From Edaphochlamys debaryana (taxonomy: Eukaryota > Chlorophyta > Chlorophyceae > Chlamydomonadales): a stretch of DNA of 64,000 nucleotides. Below, piece after piece: positions 32,801 through 46,100 of the stretch. Positions within the stretch are counted from its first letter, which is position 1, and the number at the start of each line of letters is the position of its first letter. A program made the position numbers and the translations under genes. The stretch is from positions 372,001 to 436,000 of the forward strand of contig JAEHOE010000099.1 in the NCBI GenBank assembly GCA_016858145.1, written 5' to 3'. Below the pieces are notes generated by a model. That model made no database searches, had not been told where the DNA came from, and saw only the letters and a list, made by a program, of their open reading frames with translations.

Positions 32801-35800
32801 AGAGCCAGGACCCGGGAGCCGGAGCCTGGCACACCCATACCAGGCCCACACCAGGCCCACAGCAGGCCCCCGCTGAAGAGCTTGGAATTGTCGGCCACGG
32901 TCCCCAGGCCTTACTGCGCATTCCTCGTGACCCCACCCCAAGCCCCGCCCAACCCTGCCGCCTCACCTGACGCGCCCTGCCCCTCCGCCTCCTCCTCCAG
33001 CAACGGCCCCAGCAGCTGCCCCGCAGTCACACAAGCGCCCATGAGCGCCCCCGCCCCCACACCCGATCCCGCCCCCGACCCCCCCCAGGACCCCAGGCTT
33101 GGGCCCTGGTGGGACCCGGCCGACAGGTAGTCATGCACACGTGGGTCCATCAGGACCAGATCCGCAGCACGTGCTGCCGCACGGCTGCCCGCGAGGTGGA
33201 CGAGCGCGGCGGCGGGGCTCTGCCCGGCAGCGGCGGCGGCGGCGGCGGGCGGGGGGCTGGCGGCGGGGGTGGCGTTGCTGCTGGAGGAGTGGGCGGCGGG
33301 GGTGCTGCCGCTGGCGTGGGCCGCCGTCGGCGTGCTGCCGCTGTGGGGGACGGTGCCGCTGTGGGGCACGGTGCCACCGCCGCCGTGGTCCCCGGATGAC
33401 GTCAGCATCGTACTGCGGTTACGGTTATAACCGCCGCGGTGGGCGTGGGCGAAACCGTCGCCTGCGGTGCTCATCAGCAGCAGGTCCGCGCTGACCTCGC
33501 CGCTCGTGATGGCGGCGCCGCCACCCGACGCCAGTACGGCACCGTGCCCCGCGCCCGCCGGCCCCGCTTCGCCGCCGCCGCCGCCGCCAGCCGCGCTGAC
33601 AGCCACCTGCCCCCCGCTGAACGTGCCAAAGCCTGAGCGCCCTCCGTGGCTCTGGGTCGAGACCCGCAGCGGCGACGAGGGCGTGGGGCCCCGGCCCGCA
33701 ACGCCCAGACTCGCGGTCCGCTGCAGCCGCTGCTGCCGGCTGCTCCTGCCGCTGCTCCCCGCCCCGATGCTGCCGCCGACCAACAGCCCGGGAAGCACCA
33801 CGGGCGACGGCGGCGCCACCGACGGCGCCAGGCCCATGCCCGCGCCCATGCCGCCGCCGCCGGCCGCCGCCGCCGCGACGCCCAGCATCGCCGCCGGCGG
33901 GAGGTTGGTGGTCTCCCACAGGGGCGTGTTTTGCCCGCGCGTCACGACGAAAGCGGGCGTGCCGGGCGAGTTGACGAGCTGAGTCACGATGCGGTAGGTT
34001 TCGACGATGTTGGGGTGCTGCGCGGACGCCGAGATCAGGCCCTCCAGCATGTGCTTGTGTGGTACGACAACTGGCCCGCGGCCCGGCACGCTTAGTAATG
34101 GCAGCGCGGCGGAGCGGTCCATGGGCGAGGCGCCGTCGGTGCTACCTGGCAGCTGCAAGGAGTGCATTGTGGAGGAGCCAGCCCGCTGGTATCGCAGCTG
34201 GTGTACCGGCGGCCGCTGGTTGGCAATGCCGCCGCTGCCGCTGTTGCTGCCACTGCCGCTGGGCAGCTTGCCGCCGCCGCCACCGGCGGCGGCGCCGTCA
34301 GCGGGGGCCTCCGTAACGGTCGGCAGCGGGCCGGACTGGCCGCCGAGCAGGGAGGTGGTCGACGGCGCCTTGCGCAGCCAACCGCCGCCGCCGCCGCCGC
34401 CGACGGAGGACGGTGCAAACGACCCCTGGGGGACCTCCGCTTCGTGGATGATCACCTTGACGGCAACGAAGCGATCCCGGAGGGCGCCCTGAGCATGGGG
34501 TAATCGTGGGGTGCGTGGGCGGAGGCCGAGCAGGGGACTGTGAGGTTCAAGTGAAGCCGAAACGGGGGCGGGCGGAACTGGGGCGGGCAGGAGGCGAGGC
34601 CGCGGGCGGCGTAGCGGGTTCCAAGCTCGCGGCAGTTATGACGCAGAGGCAGGAAGCACGTTGCAGGCCGGGATGCCGTGGACAAGCGACTCCCTACCAG
34701 CCAGGGCTCGCGGTCGATCCTGCGCGAAGCCCCGCCTCCTTCGTCACAAACACCCCGCCACCAACACCCCTCCCCTCCCCACCTTGTAGACCTTGCCGTG
34801 CGCCCCCGCCCCCAGCACCGCCACGATCTCCACGTCTTGTAGCACCTGGCAGGGGGGGAACGGGGGTATTTCTTCGAGCGGCGGCCGGCAAGCCCGATGC
34901 CGGGGGACGGGGGTGGAAATGGGGAGCTGAGAGCGGGAAGGAGACGTCACTTTCGCGGGAGAGGTAGAAGGGAGAAAGGACAGAGGGTACTAACCGCTCA
35001 CGTCAGCTCCCGGGCTACCCCTGCACAGCCCCCACCTGGCTGATGAGTCGCGCCGCGGAGAGGAACTCCCGCCGGTCCGCGCGGTCTCCACGCCGCCCGC
35101 CTCCGCGCCGCGCACCGCCGCCGCCCGTCCCTCGCCCGCCGCCGCCACCGGCGCCCGCCATGTCCGTTTGGCTCATGCCCGCGTCCAGGTCCGTGTCTCC
35201 GCCGCCGCCGCCGCCGTGCCCCCCGCGACCGTTGTCTTCGTACGAGAAGCCGTACGCGTTGGTTGGGCCCGACATGAGTGATGCCATGCCGTCGAAGGAG
35301 TACATGCCGGAGAGCGGCCTGGGGGCAGGGGGTGGGTGGGCAGAGTCGAGGAGGGCATGTGTGCGTCTGGGGGGGCGGCGCACGCGTGGCTGAGGAGGTT
35401 GGGGATCAGCTGTCAGGCGGGGGGTCCGGGCGGGGCCGGGCCAGCAACACAGGGGCCAGCCGGACGAGAGCGAGGGCGGTGCACCTCCGCCCGTGCCCGT
35501 GTTGCGACACCACCGCCCGCCGGGACACCGCCGCACCTGTCGTACCGGTCGTACAGTCCCGCGCCGCTGACGATGCTGGCGCCCGTGACAATGGCGGCGC
35601 CGCCGCCGCTGGGGCCGCCGCCGCCAGCCACCTGCGAGCCTCCGACGATGAGGGCCGTTCCCGCCACCAGCCCTGCGACCGGGACCAGGCGGCTGCCCCT
35701 GACCGTGGGCACCACCTCTGGGCCCGTGTGAGCCCCGGCCAACTGCGGGTCGCAGACAGGGAGGAGGCGGAGGAGGAGGGAGGCAGCAAGGCGGTTGGCG

Positions 35801-38382
35801 GGTGGGGCGGTGGCGGGGCCGTAAGCGGCGTGGGCGGCAAGCGCGTGCCCCGCCCTGCTTGCACGGCCCCAGCGGACTTCTTCGCTTGAAGCTACCCCAC
35901 CATCTATCCCCTTCGCCCCAACCCCACGATCCTACCAGCCCCCCCCCCGCTCCCCGTTCCCTCTCATCCGTGTGCATACACCCGCCCCATCCGCAGCCGT
36001 CCCCCGCGCTAAACCCTGTTGGACCCCAGACTGTACAACTGTACGGCACCCACGTGGCCATGGATGCTGCTGCTGGACGACGCCAGGACCGAGTTTCCGA
36101 TGATGATGCCGCCCGCCTGGACCATACCATCGCTGGTGAACAGCTCGGGCCCCCCGGTGGTGTTGAGCCCCACCCCCCCGTGCGGGCCCCCGCCGCCGCC
36201 ACCCTGCGCGTTGTAGTGTGCCGACACGTCCCAGCTGTTCAAAGCCAAGTTGCCGGTGCTGGCGCCGCCGCCGCCGCCCGGCCCCGGCCGAATCAGCAGG
36301 CTGCCAAGCAGCGCCGCCGGGTCCGCTCCGCCAGCGGCACCGCCGCCGCCGAGAGGACTGCGCGCGCGGCCCCTGCCGGCGGGGCCCCCCGGAGCTTTGA
36401 CTGGGTACAGCACGGCGGTCGGGGGATCCCGCGTGCCGTCACCGGGGAGCTCAGCGTCGAAGCCACGGAAATGGTCGGGCGTCTGGGACTGGCTCCCCCC
36501 ATTGCCGCCGCCGTGGCCCCCCCGCGCCCCCGAGCTTTGGGGCCCCAGAGGAGGCAGCGCCCCCGGTTCCTGCTGCAGCGGACCCAGCGCCAGGCTGTGG
36601 GGGTCCTGGCCGTAGCCGGGCCCCTGCCCCTGCCCCTGCCCTGGACCCGGCTGGGGCTGGTGGGCGGACGCCACGGCGGCGCGTACGGACGAGGTGGCGG
36701 CACTGGAGGTGGCGGGCGCTGAGGCGGGCGGCTCTGGCGCCTGGGTCTGCTCCACGAAGGCCTTCGGAGCGGGGTGTGAGGGGTGGGAGTGAGTGGCGGG
36801 GTGAGAGGGGTATCTCTTTGACCGAGGGGCGATAAGGAGGGTGCAAGGGGGCTAAAGCGCCGCAGGAGCACGTCCCCTCGCCAGGGTTGGAGGGGAGGAG
36901 GACAGAGCGCAGGGCGCATGCTCAAGCGGGGCGCGGTGCGGTGTGGCGGCGCGTCGTAGCACGCACTTCCCTCGGGCCCGCACGGTGCACCAGGGCCCAG
37001 GCCGCTGCCGCGCAGTGCGAGGCAGGTAGCCCTCGAGCTGCTCCCGCTGCCCGCCTGCCCCCACCCGGCGGCCCCCACCCCCTCCCATGCCCCCACCTGC
37101 AGCGCCCCGAACAAAGAGAAGCCTCCCGCCCCCGGCGCCGAGGGCCCTTGCCCCGAACGCACGGGGCCAGTCCGCCGGGCCCCAGCCGCGGACCCAGCAC
37201 CTCCGCCTCCACCCCCGTTGCCTCCGCCCCCATTGCCTCCGCCGCCGCCGCCGCCGCCGCCCTGCCGCCCGACGCTGCTGGTGGCGGTTGCGGTGATGGT
37301 GGCGGCGGTGGTTGACTGGTCGACGCTCTCCCGCGTGAGGTAGTCCATCAGCCGTGTGGTGGAGTTGTCCGAAGCCATAAGCGCGGAGGCAGGGGGCCCT
37401 GTGGCTGGGTCCCCGGGCAGGCGGGCAGTCACCTCCGTGCCGCCCTCGCTCCGCTGCCCGCTGGCTCCGGCCAGGATCAGCTGCGGAGGGAAGGGGGGCC
37501 GAGGCAGGGGAGGCAGGGGAGGCAGGGGAGTTGGGACGAGTACGGAATTCAGAGGAGCGGCGGAGTGAGGGCACGGGCTGCCCAAGTTGGAAGGGGAAGG
37601 GTTGAAGGGGCGCAGGGCTCGGTGTGAGGCCGGGGGGGCCGGACGGAAGAGTATCCCATGTGGAGCTCTCTGTCCCCCCAACCAGCCTCAGGGGAAGGGA
37701 AACCTTCCCACCCGCGCCGTCCCACCTGGGGGTTCAGGTGTGCTGGCAAGGTACTGAGCGACGTCATCTGAGTGCCTCCGCCCTGGGAGTGGCTGCTGCT
37801 GGTTGCGGTTGGCTGCAGGAGGGAGAGGTGGCTGGGCAGGACGGCCGAGGCGGGCAGCGACCCGGCCACTTGCGGTACGCCCGAGGGATGGAACGTGTAC
37901 GCCTCGCGGCTCTGGCTCTGACTGCGGCTGTTGCTCGCCTGGTCACTGGAGGAGCCCACGGTCCGGGAGGTGGTTGCGGGAGCTGCTTGCAGCGAGCTCG
38001 GGCTGGGCGGGGGTCGGGGGCCAGACTGCTCATTTGACGAGCGCGGCGACGCAGCCGGCGGACTGCGGCCTGGCAGCGGCTGGTACGCCGCGTCAACACC
38101 AGGCACTGCTGTGGACGATAGGCCACCGCCGGCAACCTGCTGAAACGTGGTAAACGGCGACGCATCACCGGCAGTCGAAGATGTTTGCGCAGCCGAGGCC
38201 GGTGTCGCCGCAGCCGCATCAGCAGCGTGCTTAGAGACTCCAGACCCGCTCGCATGGACGTCTATGGGCGACACCTGGGCTGCGGCTGGCGCGGATACGC
38301 CTCCGCGACCAGACGGTGCGGCAGGCGCGTCACCGCTGGCCTTAGGCGCTGGCCCCGCAAAGCAGGGCAAGCACTTGAGCAT
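26857..38382 (-). CDS. TKL-type serine/threonine (Raf-like) protein kinase (2,448 aa, 18 exons)
   Basis: Exons: 38382-37726, 37480-37097, 36761-36054, 35742-35537, 35318-35036, 34845-34783, 34488-32967, 32685-30395, 30160-29997, 29637-29385, 29014-28934, 28805-28689, 28523-28371, 28064-27972, 27730-27605, 27413-27281, 27031-26958, 26895-26857; one frame of 2,449 codons. Kinase elements in order: Gly loop LGAGAHGKVYK (about 757-767), VAVK lysine (about 778), helix C region LEGLISASAQHPNIVETYRI (about 910-935), then a ~1,230-residue Gly/Ala/Ser-rich insert. The domain resumes with WQVFIVQ-ELCTKGNL hinge (about 2171-2185), HGDLKTANVLL (catalytic Asp about 2234), KLADFGLAR (Asp about 2258), MAPE (about 2286), SSDVYSFGVIMWELY and DRPTFPEV. 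Key residues are intact, so it should be active. HGD rather than HRD makes it a non-RD kinase. The N terminus (MLKCLPCF) has cysteines that might be lipidated. Exons 1-5 and the insert are disordered; substrates are unknown. Confidence 0.88.
28258..28360. repeat. CCCAGG/CCCAGC hexamer repeat in a kinase intron
   Basis: About 100 bp of ccaggc/ccagcc hexamers in the intron between the APE exon and the next catalytic exon. It would be strongly G-rich in the transcript. Confidence 0.8.
29206..29421 (-). repeat. 54-bp tandem repeat (4 copies) spanning a kinase splice donor
   Basis: Each 54-bp unit reads on the minus strand as GRERWQVFIVQ followed by VRVGWAV and contains the exon 10 donor (CAG|GTGCGG). 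Donors therefore occur after positions 29385, 29331, 29277 and 29223. The unit is 18 codons without a stop, so use of any donor keeps the frame. Confidence 0.88.
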
Positions 38383-40136
38383 TTAGGCCGCGGCTGCATG
38401 AACGCTGGTGCCCGGGCGACAATTGTGTGTGTGCGAGCCCCGCCACGCGGCGTGCTTCCGTTCCTGAGCTGCAGGCATCTAGCAAGGCAAAGCTTCAGAA
38501 GCAAGCGAGACCGTTTCGTGAGTCGTAAAACACACAGGGTTGCTACCGCGAACCGCGCGTCCAACACAGCGTGCGACTCGGTGATGGCTGTCTAGGCGTA
38601 TCTTACTGAAGCGTTGTGTGTGACAGCTTGAGGGAGACGTATTGCCCCTTGATGTCGGTACGCGCACTTGGTGATGCCGGACGCCGCTACGCGCGGGTCC
38701 CCGGAAGCAACTGATGCGCTGCTGAGAGCATGGGGACTGAAGCGATGCGCTGTAAGTCCCTGGGCTGATGGTCCCGGACCATACGGACTAAAAGCGTGGA
38801 AGCGTGGGCGCTCGCCCACGCCCCTGACGTTCGCGGACTTCCCTCGCCCTTAGGTCCATCGCCAAGGTCATAAGCCAACTCCGCTGTCTCCGGAAGCGAT
38901 CCCCGTCGTGGGCGGTCAGTATTCGTGCGGGCCTGTACAGCTCCCGGACATATTACGTACCATGCCCCCAGACGCCCCCGGCAGGCCCTGGAGGCTTTGC
39001 CCGCGGGTTTTAAACCAGAAGTCGTGCATAGCAGTTCCGACAAGAAGACTTGTCAGCGTTTATGGGTGTTGGCAACGGTTGGCCGTGGGCGGTCAGTATT
39101 CGTGAGGGTCGGCTGTATTGCCGTGCGATTACTAACTGCCCCCCACCCCGCAGCGGTGCCCGCCACGTCTAGTTCCCCCTCCTCCTCATTAAGGTCTCCA
39201 CAGCGCCACTGTGGCCTCGAGCAGGGGTTGAGCCCGTCTACGGCTCCACCCCTGGTTGCTGGGTGCAGGCATGACGGGCGTCCAGGCACGCATCAGGCGG
39301 CATCACAGACGCCGAGGCATAAACAAGGGAGCAGCGGAGCAATGCGAGCGCGTTGGCAGCCTCCCAACTCATGACCGCCGTCCGACCACCACAAGGGTGC
39401 GACAACGGGCCTCCCCAGCCTAGGACGTCTTCTCCCTCGTCAACCGCATGACTAACTAGAACACCAAATGGTCTCCCATCGGCCCACCCGTACCGCATAC
39501 CGCTGTAATATACACCTATACCTCCTCCAGACTTTAGCTGGCAGTTGGTGGCCGCGCTCCGAGCCAGCGCGACCCCGTACCCACAGCATTAGTCATCACT
39601 ACCAGCTTCCCGCGCCATCACATGTCTACAGGCGGTGTCACTTCTATGGCAAGTAAGGACTCTTGCGCGGTTCAGCCCCTGAATCTGCCCTCCTACAATG
39701 CCTATGCACAAGGGCACCGCCTCCAAGAGTGGGGCCGAAGGAGCGTTTGCCATGGCCCAGGGGGGCGGAGGTTCCCGTAGCCGTAGCTGCGGGTGGGTCC
39801 GGCCGGCTATGTCCAGGCCGAGGCGAGTAGACGCCTGACGAGCGCACCACCTCGTGTAGTGCGGGGTTCCAACGGATTAATGGCCGGGTGCGAGCCCGCG
39901 TGCCGTGGTGCGGGCTGGTGGTGGAGAGGGGTTGAGGGCTGCACGGAGCCAGACTCGAACATTGGGCCCCCTGGGGGGGACCACGGGGCTCAGCCCTTTT
40001 CCTGCCTTCTGGCAGCCACCCTTGTCAGTCCCCGCAGTCTCTACCTGCTCACTGCAGACTCTACTGCTCCATATTATCGTTCTGCCCTTGCCTGCAAAAT
40101 TGTGCCAAATGAGCGCTGGGGACTCGTGCCTGCACT
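38383..40136. other. intergenic region upstream of the kinase gene
   Basis: It contains the presumed promoter and 5' UTR of the kinase (right of 38382) and the 3' flank of the gene ending at 40137. A 21-bp direct repeat (cgtgggcggtcagtattcgt plus g) occurs at 38907-38927 and 39084-39104. No gene is supported. Confidence 0.5.
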
Positions 40137-43100
40137 CTAGAACCCTCCTCCCCTGCGGCCTATCAGGGCCCTTGCCGTGCCACCTCGCACCCTCCGCCCG
40201 CCCTGCTCCGCCTCCTCCCTCGCCGCAGCCGCACGTGAAGCCAGCTCCTCGCCCCGCCTCGCCAGCTCCTCCACAGGGCCCTCGGGCCACCAGCCCAGCC
40301 GCCGGAACGCCGCCATGACGCCGCGCACGTCCGCCTCGCTCCGCAGCAGCCAGCGGCTGCGCACCTGCAGCACCCGCCCAAAGGCCGCCAGGAAGGGCGC
40401 GGCGTCCGAGGGCCGCAGCCAGGGCGCACAGGCGGACAGCACCTGCGGGGGCACACGGTTGTGAGCACAACATGAGGTCAAACAAGGTGTGGGTGTGCGA
40501 CAGCTTCTTCGCACAATGCCCTTCAGCATCAAGAGCCGCCGCCGCTCACGGCTCAGGGTCCCGTGAGTGTAGCGCGTGCAGTCCCACACGCCGGCCCCAC
40601 CTGCAGCGTCCTCCGGAAGCCCTGCGGTGACAGGTCGGCCCAGTGCCGCCCGAGGAAGCGCGAGGACGCCGCCAGCAGCACCAGCTGCGCCGCGCCTCCC
40701 GGGGGGCCCGCAGCCTCTCCGGCGGCGGTGGGCCGGACGGCGGGACGGGGCCCCAGGGCGGAGGCTGGGCCGCCGGAAGATGGCCGCAGCCCAGGCCCGG
40801 GCTGGGGTGCTGACCTCGGGGCGGTCGGGAGGGGCTGAGATAGGGTCTGCACTTGCACTGAGCTCTGGGCTCGCGCGTGCGCCTCCTCCTCGCCCCCGTT
40901 CAGCTCCCACAGGAGTGCTGCCAACACGCGGGGGCTCACGAGCGCACTGCCGCGTGGGGCGGGGTCGTTCCGCGGACGCGCCTCAGCGCCCGCCTCCGCC
41001 CCCTCCGCGCCCTGCCCGCCCCCCCTGCCCCTGTATCTGTGTCGCTCGCTGTCCGCCTCCAGGGCCTGCGCCAGGCAGGTGCACAGGCGCCGCAGCTCGG
41101 GGGAGGCGGGGCCCAGCCGCCGCAGCCGCAGGAGCGCCCAGGCCACGTGGCAGGCGGCGGTCCTGCGGGGCGGGAGGCGGAGCCAGGGCAAGGCGGGGGG
41201 CGGGGGCGAAGTAAGCGTCAAAGCACCGTGGCGCATGACAAGACCAGTCACGTTGCGAGGCTACCCATATGAGGCAAACCCCCACCCACCAGCACCGCTC
41301 CGCCTCCGCCGCCTCGCCCGACAGCCAGCGCCGCAGCAGCGCCAGCAGCGCCTCCGTGGCCCAAGGGTCGCCGAAGCGGGGGTGGCCCAGGCCCCAGGCC
41401 AGGGAGCCCGCGGCCCCCGGCGGCAGGCGGCCGTGCGCCAGGGCCGGCCCCAGCAGGGCGCAGGCGCGGGCCATCCAGGCGGGCAGGCGGGCGCCCTGCC
41501 GAGCGGAGGACCAGACCAGGCGGATGAGGGTGGCCGCGGAGAGGGGCTGGGGGCCAGGCGGGGAGGGACTGGCGGGCGAAGAGATGGAGAAGGAGGACGA
41601 GGAGGTTGAGGCGAAGGGGCTGGGTCGTGGTGACGCAGTGGGAGAGGCGGCGAACGGCGCCGAGGCGAAGGGGCTGGGACGGGGTGAGAGGGAGGTAGCC
41701 GCGGCCGCGGTCGGTACAGAGGGGTTGGAGCGTGAGGGTGGTGGGAAGAAGGTGGAGGGAGCGGAGGACGTCTGCACAGATGCGGGCTCGGGTCTGGGCA
41801 GGCGAGTGGTGGCCAGGGCAATGACGTTGGTCCAGAAACGACGCAGAAGCGGCCACGGCAGCAGACCCGGCAAGCGCCGCCGCCGGCCGCCACCTTCAAC
41901 CGCCGCTGCCTCCGCCAGCAGATGCGCCCGCCAGCTGTCGTCGTGGCTGACCAACTTCCCAACCACCTGGGCAACCGCCGCCAGGGCGGAGTCGGTCAGC
42001 GTGTCGGGCGCCAGTACGACAAAAGGCCGCCAGGCGGTCACGAAGATTGAGACGGCGGCGCGCGGCCGCCACCCCATGCGCAGCAGCGCTGACGTCAGCG
42101 CCTCCACGTCAGCGGCGGCGGCGCCGGAGCGCAGCCAGCGGAGGGCCAGGGCGTTGAGAAGACACCGCAGCGCCGGCGGCGCCGGCGGGCGGCCGGCGGC
42201 GGCGCTGGCGGCGCCGAGGGCGCGCAGCGCTGCCAGCAGGTCCCCGGTCCCGTACTGCCGTACGGCCGGATCCTGCGGGCAAGCGCAAGCGCAGGGGACA
42301 CGGATGACGGCGTGTGGGTGAGTAAATGCAGCGGGTTGCAGAGGTCTGGAAGTACATAGGGGCGCAGTAACATACGGTGGGAACGTTGTGATCTCTGGCG
42401 ACCGCCTCACCTGCAACAGCCGCTGCTGCAGGACGAGGCTGAGCTCCAGCTTGGTCCGCGGCGGCCTCGCGGCGCTCCCAGCACCCCTAGCGCCCGCGGA
42501 GCTGACAGCAGCCCCTGCCACCGCGCCAACGCCGTACATCAGCCGCAGCCGCACCGGCAGGCCCCGCTGCCGCCGCCGCCGCTGCTGCCAGCGCCGACGG
42601 AGGTCGCCTTCCCTGGGCCCTGCTGCCGCCGCCGCTGCGTCTCCCGCCGCCGCCCGCGGCCCAAGCGCGCACCGCCGCTGGGCTGCCGCCAGGGCCGCAG
42701 GGGGCGCCCGCGGCGCCAGCTGCGCCTCCGCCTGCTCCGGGGAGCACCCGCCCAGCAGCTGCAGCAGCCCCGCCTCTATCGGCCGCAAGCAGTCCACGTC
42801 ACCACCACCCCGACCCGTGACGGTGCTCGGCGTGAGGCCAGCAGAGGGGCCAGGGCGGTGGTTGGGGCCGCGGCCGGCGCGGGGCCGGGCGGCGGGGCGC
42901 GAGGCGATGATGCCGAGGGCGGAGGTGAGGTGCTGCAGGCGGGTGCCGGGGTGGTTGGCCAGGCTGTCCAGGAGGGAAGACACGGCCTGCGTTGCGTGGG
43001 GAGCCGAGCGGGCATTGTAGGGGGTGAAACGTGAGTTGAGGTATGGCTGCTGTGTGTGCCCTTCTGCTGAAGAAGCGCTTGCTGACCCGGTAGGCCCCGG

Positions 43101-46100
43101 GCTTCCGGAGACGGCGGAGCAGGGCCGAGCTGGCATACACAGCCAGACCAGACCGCCGTTTCTACGGCTACACCCCGCGTATACAGGGTGTGCGGTTGAC
43201 AGTGGGATGCACACGTGCTGCCAGAAGCACTGCCGTGCGGCAGGCAGCTCCGGGGAAGAAACTGTGTGCGGGGGGAAGTCGGGCCCGTCAAAGCGCGACG
43301 TGGCCTGCCCGCAGCTTCGGCAAAGTAAGGCCGGGCTGGCTGGGCTGCATCCCTAGTTTCATCGGGTCTGGCCACGTTGAAGGCAGCGAACTCTGGCACG
43401 TGGTCGGGCAGGGCTGAAAGACGCAGGCAACTGCGACCAAAACCTCGGATGGGGACCATCCTTTCGGCAACCGCCGCCCCCGCCGAATCAACCCTCCCAG
43501 CTGTGAAGCCTGAGTTGAGATATGGCAGTCGGGTCCGTCAGGGCTGCCGGAAGCTCCGCCCAGGTGCTCCCGAATTGCCACGAGCGCTGCAAGCACACGG
43601 GTGCAAGCACGCGCAAAAGAAGCGCCATCCCTTGCACAACAGCGTCAGGCCCGACAGCACCATCCCGTGTGGCCAGCGGCGTCGAGAGTCTAGGGCCACT
43701 CGCCCCGACGACGCTTTTTCAGTCCTTTCCGTTGCCGTCGCGGGCGGCGACCGCCCGCCCAGTTGTGTGCGGCCGCCCCGGGGATGCGTGGATCGATCGG
43801 GGCTATACGCGAAGCAACGCCAGCACGGCTACAGAGCCCGGAAGGAAGCATACAGCGAGCTGCCGTACGGCGCGTACAACAGTCCGCGCGATATCATTCA
43901 CTCGGGAACGTCGAGGCGTAGCAAACAACACACGGGAGCTAGACCTGAGACGCGCTTTGGGACCCTGCAAACCCCTATTCCCAGAGGCAATGCCCACCTC
44001 TTTGCTCGTCCATTCGTACGGCAGCGCCCCAGCTGCGCCAGACACCGCCAGGAGCAGGTCCCGGGGGTACAGGGGTCGTACGGGCGACGCCTGCCAGACC
44101 CGGGTCCCGCCCTGGGCCTGGGAATGGGCCTGGGTCTCGCCGGCCACCTCCGCGGCCCTGGCGGTGGCCTCCGCCGCCGCCAGAAGCCGCAGAGCCTCCT
44201 CGGCCGCCGCTGCCGCCGTCGCTGCACCATCGCTGATGGTCAGAGCGTCTGGGCGCACACCGCGCCACTGCGCGTACCTGTGCGGTGCAGGCACAGTGCA
44301 AGAAACAACGGTAAAAGCAAAGGTAGCGTGCGAGCGGCAGGGTGCGTACCGGTATGCCAAGACCGGGGCCCCGAGCCCATGGAAACCAAGGCCTCCCACT
44401 CACTTGTCAAACGCCCATAGGACCGACACCAGCTGGCCGCTGGCTAGCGCCGCCAGCGACCCCACCGCCGCTGTCGTCCCAGCCGCCGTCGCCACTCCAG
44501 GAGCCACTGCCATGTGCCCCGCCGCGGCCTGTGGCGGCGCCGCCAGGGCTGCGACCGCCGCCGGCACCGCCCCCGGCGCGCCGTGGGCTGCCGCCCACAG
44601 AGCGAGCATGGCCCACAGCCGCTGCGGCGGAGGCGGCCGCTGGCCCCAGCGGGAGCCCGCCGCTGCCGTAGTGGCCCTGCCGCTGGATTCGAGATCCCGC
44701 TGCCTTACTAAGCCAACCAACAGCGCCGCCCAGATGCGCCGCATGGCGGAGCTGAACGGTCGCGCTGAAGCGACCGGAACAATAGCTTCTGGGCTACCCG
44801 CCCCGTTCACCACCGAGCCTGACTCCTGATCTGCATCCGAGCCTTCTGGACCCTGATCCGAGCCCGCAACCGGCCGGGATCCAACTCCCGAGGCCCCGCC
44901 AGCCACCCGGCTGAGCGTTTGTCCGGGATCCAGCCCCAAGCTGTACAAATCCAGGCCCAGGCCCAGGCCTGGGTCGAGATCCAGATCCAGCTGGTCGCCC
45001 TCCTCCGCCAGGTGCCCGTGCGCCCACGCCACCGCCAGCGCCGCCTCGGCCAAACCGCCGTCCTCACCCCCGCCGTACGGCTCGACGGTGCCGTACGGTG
45101 CCGTACGCGGCAGCAGCTCCGCGGTGCGCTTGGCCAGGCGGCCGACCAACCGCCGGGCCACGGCCACCACAACATCCGGGTCCACGCCTCCCCGAGCCCC
45201 GCCGCCGCCGCCGCCCTGGCTTCCTGCAGCTCCGCTGCCCCTGCCCTCCGGGCCCGCCGGCCTGCTGCCGGCGTCCGTGGGCCCCCTGGTCCCACGCCCC
45301 TGTTGCACCCGCTCGCCCTCGCCCTGCTGCGGGGGCAGATCCCGGAGCAGGTCCAGGACCCGGGGCCGGCCATGCACGGGTGCGCCCTCTGCGCGCCCAC
45401 GCCACACGGGCCCATGCGCCAAGCCGATCGCCTGTACGGCATCGGCGGCCGGCGGGCAGTGCACCGCCGCCGCCGCGATGACGGCGTGGCAGGTGAAGGC
45501 CAGCTGCGGCGGGCGCATGGTGGCCAAGCGCTCGTCCAGGATCGCCGCCAGCTCGTCCAGGCTGGGGCCGTTACGTAAGATGCGATCCAGCTCGGCCGCA
45601 GCTGGATCCTGCACGTGCGCCGTAGGCCCGGCAGCCATGGGGGCCACTGGTGGCCGGGCTGCGGCCGCCGCTGCCCAGGCAGAGGGCGGTGCGGTGGCCG
45701 GGGTGGCGGCGGCAGCCAGGCTGGCAGCGGGTGTGGGCAGCGGTGCGGGACCCGACGTCGCCGGGTGGCAGGCTGCAGACCCGAGCCGTTGCGGACTGAG
45801 CGCTGCCGCTGCCGGTCCCCGCGCAGGTGTGGCGGCCCTCAGGATCTGAACAAGATACGGTATGGCAAGATGGCGAGAGGCGCATGACAAAGGCTGAGTA
45901 AGGCTCTTCTTCCCACCCAGCCCCTGCCAGGCCTCCCTTTATGCAACGCAACGGCCGAGCCGCCCTCTATCCACTACAGCGCGCCCGTGGAACCTTGCCT
46001 ATGCCCACGAACATCCCACATCAGTATGAAGAGACCCACCTCCAGCAGTCCCGTCGGGACCGGGCCCCCGTGCTTCCCGGTCCAGTGCTCCTCCGCGTCC

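Noticed and set aside
39890..39975. Possible tRNA (B-box-like gactcgaac)
   Set aside because: No matching A box, acceptor stem or cloverleaf could be drawn.
41286..41290. Exon 6 donor GTGGGG of the Ala-rich gene
   Set aside because: It would force exon 7 into a low-quality frame; the donor 4 bases earlier (GTGGGT) restores the helical CHVAWALLRLRRLG frame through to the stop.
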